Below, piece after piece: positions 62,287 through 64,000 of a DNA stretch of 64,000 nt. A model generated the notes under the pieces. It was not told the origin of the DNA and did not search any database. It was given only the letters and a program-made list of their open reading frames with translations. The stretch lies in contig CBDIBP010000033.1 in NCBI GenBank assembly GCA_965276955.1, forward strand, positions 5,330 to 69,329, read 5' to 3'. The first letter of the stretch is position 1; every line of letters starts with the position of its first letter. The DNA comes from JABDEZ01 sp965276955. GTDB taxonomy: Bacteria > Bacteroidota > Bacteroidia > Chitinophagales > Chitinophagaceae. A program made the translations under genes and the position numbers.

Positions 62287-64000
62287 TTATATTGTTTCTA
62301 CTTCGGTTCCTTCTTTACTATCTTTTAATAGCATGGATGCACGACCGTTTTGATTGGCAACAGCGATGGGCACACCCGTCACTTTTTCCTGAAGGTGCTG
62401 GAATATCACAAACAAGACGGGTATGATAAATAAGCCCAGCACTACCCCGGACAGCATACCACCGGCAGCGCCAATACTGATGGAATGATTACCCTGAGCC
62501 GAAGGCCCCTTTGCAATGCTCATAGGAAACAAACCAAAAATGAATGCAAGGGATGTCATGACGATGGGGCGTATACGTAAGCGTGCTGCTTCAATTGCAG
62601 ACCTAACCAGGGTAAGACCAGCCCGGCGCCGCTGGACAGCAAACTCTACTATAAGTATGGCATTCTTTGCCAGCAAACCGATGAGCATGATAAGGGCTAC
62701 CTGTACATAAATATTGTTCTCTATACCTGTGAGCCCAAGAACTATAAATACACCCAGTATACCTGTAGGGATAGAAAGTATAACGGCCATGGGCAGAATA
62801 TAGCTTTCGTACTGAGCTGCTAACAGGAAATACACGAACAGCAGGCAAAGCGCAAATATGATGGTAGTTTGTCCATTAGAAGATATCTCCTCGCGGGTTT
62901 GTCCTGAGAACTCATAGGCGTAGCCTGAAGGTAACTGCTCTTGTGCAACTTCCTGGATGGCCTTAATAGCATCGCCTGAACTGTAGCCTGGTTTAGGTAT
63001 CACATTGACCTGTATGGAACTGAACAGATTGTAACGAGATGCCGTTTCTGAACCATACACACGGGTCAGTTTAACCAAAGTGCTTATAGGCACCATATCG
63101 CCCAATCTATTTTTCACGAATATCCTGTCTATTGATGATGGGTCAGTTCTGTCCGCGATATCGGCTTGTACTATTACACGGTAATACTTACCAAAGCGGT
63201 TGAAATCGGAAGCCTGTGCACTACCAAAGTAGGCCTGCATAGTTTGGAGGATGTCTTTAACACTGACGCCAAGCTGGTTCGCTTTTTCTTCATTTACATC
63301 CAACTGCAATTGAGGATAGTCGGATTTGAAGGTAGTGAATGCATATGCTACGGCTTTTTTCTGCATCAATGCGCCTATGAAGGTATTGGCCACACCACTA
63401 AACTTATTGAGGTTCCCGCCTGTTTTATCCTGCAATACCACATCGAGCGCTTCTACATTGCTAAAGCCTGGAACAGTTGGAAAACTAAATACAAAGAAAG
63501 TACCGCCTGTAACGTGATCCAACTTTCCTCTTATCACATTCTGTATCGCGTTAATGTCCTTTACTGCTCCCCTATCATTGTCGGGTTTTAACAGAACAAA
63601 CATCACTGCTGCCGATGGGCTATTGGAAGACGTTAATAGGTTGAAACCAGAAATAGACGTTACAAACCGAGATGCAGGCAGCGCACTTAAAGAATCTTCT
63701 GCCTGCTTTAATATCTTAGTTGTAACATCTAATGATGTACCTGAGGGAGTAGAAACAGCTATCGCTACAAACCCCTGATCTTCTGTCGGTATGAAACCTG
63801 ATTTAGTTCTTTGAATAAGGAAAACAGTAGCGACAACAACCAATGCAAGGCCGCCTATACTTACCCATTTATTGCGTATCAGGAATTTAAGCCCAACAAT
63901 ATACCTATTGGTGATGGTATTGAAACCATGGTTGAAACCTGCAAAGAATTTCTCTTTAAAGCTCATAGGCGCATGAGTACAAGCATGTGTGCTTTTAAGG
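62287..64000 (-). CDS. RND (HAE1/AcrB-type) efflux inner-membrane transporter, C-terminal part
   Basis: The C-terminal 570 codons of an AcrB-like pump, open to the right edge. The frame continues upstream of the first Met (63966) with LKSTHACTHAPMSFKEKFF, which aligns with the AcrB segment after TM6, so the gene is cut by the window edge. Seen are TM7 (WVSIGGLALVVVATVFLI), the second periplasmic porter/docking domain (about 50-330 of the visible part, with SGFIPTEDQGFV and SGQTREEISSNGQ), and TM8-TM12 with ILSIPTGILGVFIVLGLTGIENNIYVQVALIMLIGLLAKNAILIVEFA and FIFGLFPMSIAKGPSAQGNHSIS. The membrane-fusion partner should lie outside the window, upstream of this gene. Confidence 0.95.
   Translation of the reverse strand, partial: LKSTHACTHAPMSFKEKFFAGFNHGFNTITNRYIVGLKFLIRNKWVSIGGLALVVVATVFLIQRTKSGFIPTEDQGFVAIAVSTPSGTSLDVTTKILKQAEDSLSALPASRFVTSISGFNLLTSSNSPSAAVMFVLLKPDNDRGAVKDINAIQNVIRGKLDHVTGGTFFVFSFPTVPGFSNVEALDVVLQDKTGGNLNKFSGVANTFIGALMQKKAVAYAFTTFKSDYPQLQLDVNEEKANQLGVSVKDILQTMQAYFGSAQASDFNRFGKYYRVIVQADIADRTDPSSIDRIFVKNRLGDMVPISTLVKLTRVYGSETASRYNLFSSIQVNVIPKPGYSSGDAIKAIQEVAQEQLPSGYAYEFSGQTREEISSNGQTTIIFALCLLFVYFLLAAQYESYILPMAVILSIPTGILGVFIVLGLTGIENNIYVQVALIMLIGLLAKNAILIVEFAVQRRRAGLTLVRSAIEAARLRIRPIVMTSLAFIFGLFPMSIAKGPSAQGNHSISIGAAGGMLSGVVLGLFIIPVLFVIFQHLQEKVTGVPIAVANQNGRASMLLKDSKEGTEVETI

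Overview
The window is ordinary chromosomal DNA of a member of the Bacteroidota, most likely Chitinophagales/Chitinophagaceae. The signs are a type IX secretion (T9SS) sorting domain on a secreted NHL-repeat protein, promoter elements of the Bacteroidota type (TTTG about 19-24 bases before TAnnTTTG), a fused transaldolase/glucose-6-phosphate isomerase, a KdpD split into two genes, and a kdp operon that carries its own outer-membrane beta-barrel gene. Genes are closely packed and many stop and start codons overlap. Both strands are used in blocks. No rRNA, phage, transposase or CRISPR array was seen. There is one tRNA gene, tRNA-Arg(ACG).

Layout: (1) 1-6.9 kb: a UvrA2-type ABC protein running off the left edge, a frameshifted FAD/Rieske oxidoreductase, and ligD followed by a DUF1810 gene. 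(2) 6.9-16.7 kb, minus strand: the kdp potassium-uptake locus, read as a 28-residue membrane peptide, kdpF, kdpA, kdpB, kdpC, a broken ynfA remnant, a beta-barrel porin, the KdpD N-terminal sensor and a separate histidine kinase. No kdpE is present. (3) 17.1-21.4 kb: malic enzyme, an NTF2-like secreted protein and the T9SS NHL-repeat protein. (4) 21.5-32.8 kb, minus strand: a nearly complete pentose-phosphate operon, tkt-rpiB-tal/pgi-(HAD, frameshifted)-gnd-zwf-pgl-pgm. (5) 33.4-34.7 kb: a cytoplasmic glucoamylase-family protein. (6) 35.2-41.2 kb: an accessory island built round a secreted tyrosinase-type dicopper oxidase, with a lipoprotein carrying one c-type haem motif, a cupredoxin-like protein, a small secreted protein and three copies of a small MP...W..W module. 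This is the most interesting part of the window. (7) 41.3-48.5 kb: tRNA-Arg, an M16 protease, glmM, an M28 peptidase and an oligopeptide ABC permease without partners. (8) 48.5-53.5 kb: valS flanked by a ParE/RelE-type and an MNT-HEPN toxin-antitoxin pair, with a 201-bp-spaced repeat upstream of valS. (9) 53.5-59.2 kb: TlpA-like thioredoxin, FUSC membrane protein, ACP phosphodiesterase, class C beta-lactamase-like serine hydrolase and a Gfo/Idh/MocA oxidoreductase. (10) 59.2-64 kb, minus strand: guaB, and the outer-membrane and inner-membrane subunits of an RND efflux pump running off the right edge.

The central-metabolism genes work together. Pgm links glucose-1-P to glucose-6-P, Zwf-Pgl-Gnd form the oxidative pentose-phosphate branch, and Tkt, RpiB and Tal-Pgi form the non-oxidative branch and its return to glucose-6-P. 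Malic enzyme is a further NADPH source. The kdp block is a self-contained high-affinity K+ uptake system with its sensor but without a response regulator. Four single-base indels, in three genes, break otherwise recognisable reading frames (FAD/Rieske, ynfA remnant, HAD). All the long housekeeping genes are intact, so true decay is at least as likely as sequence error. Every functional call rests on reading motifs by eye; no database search was run.
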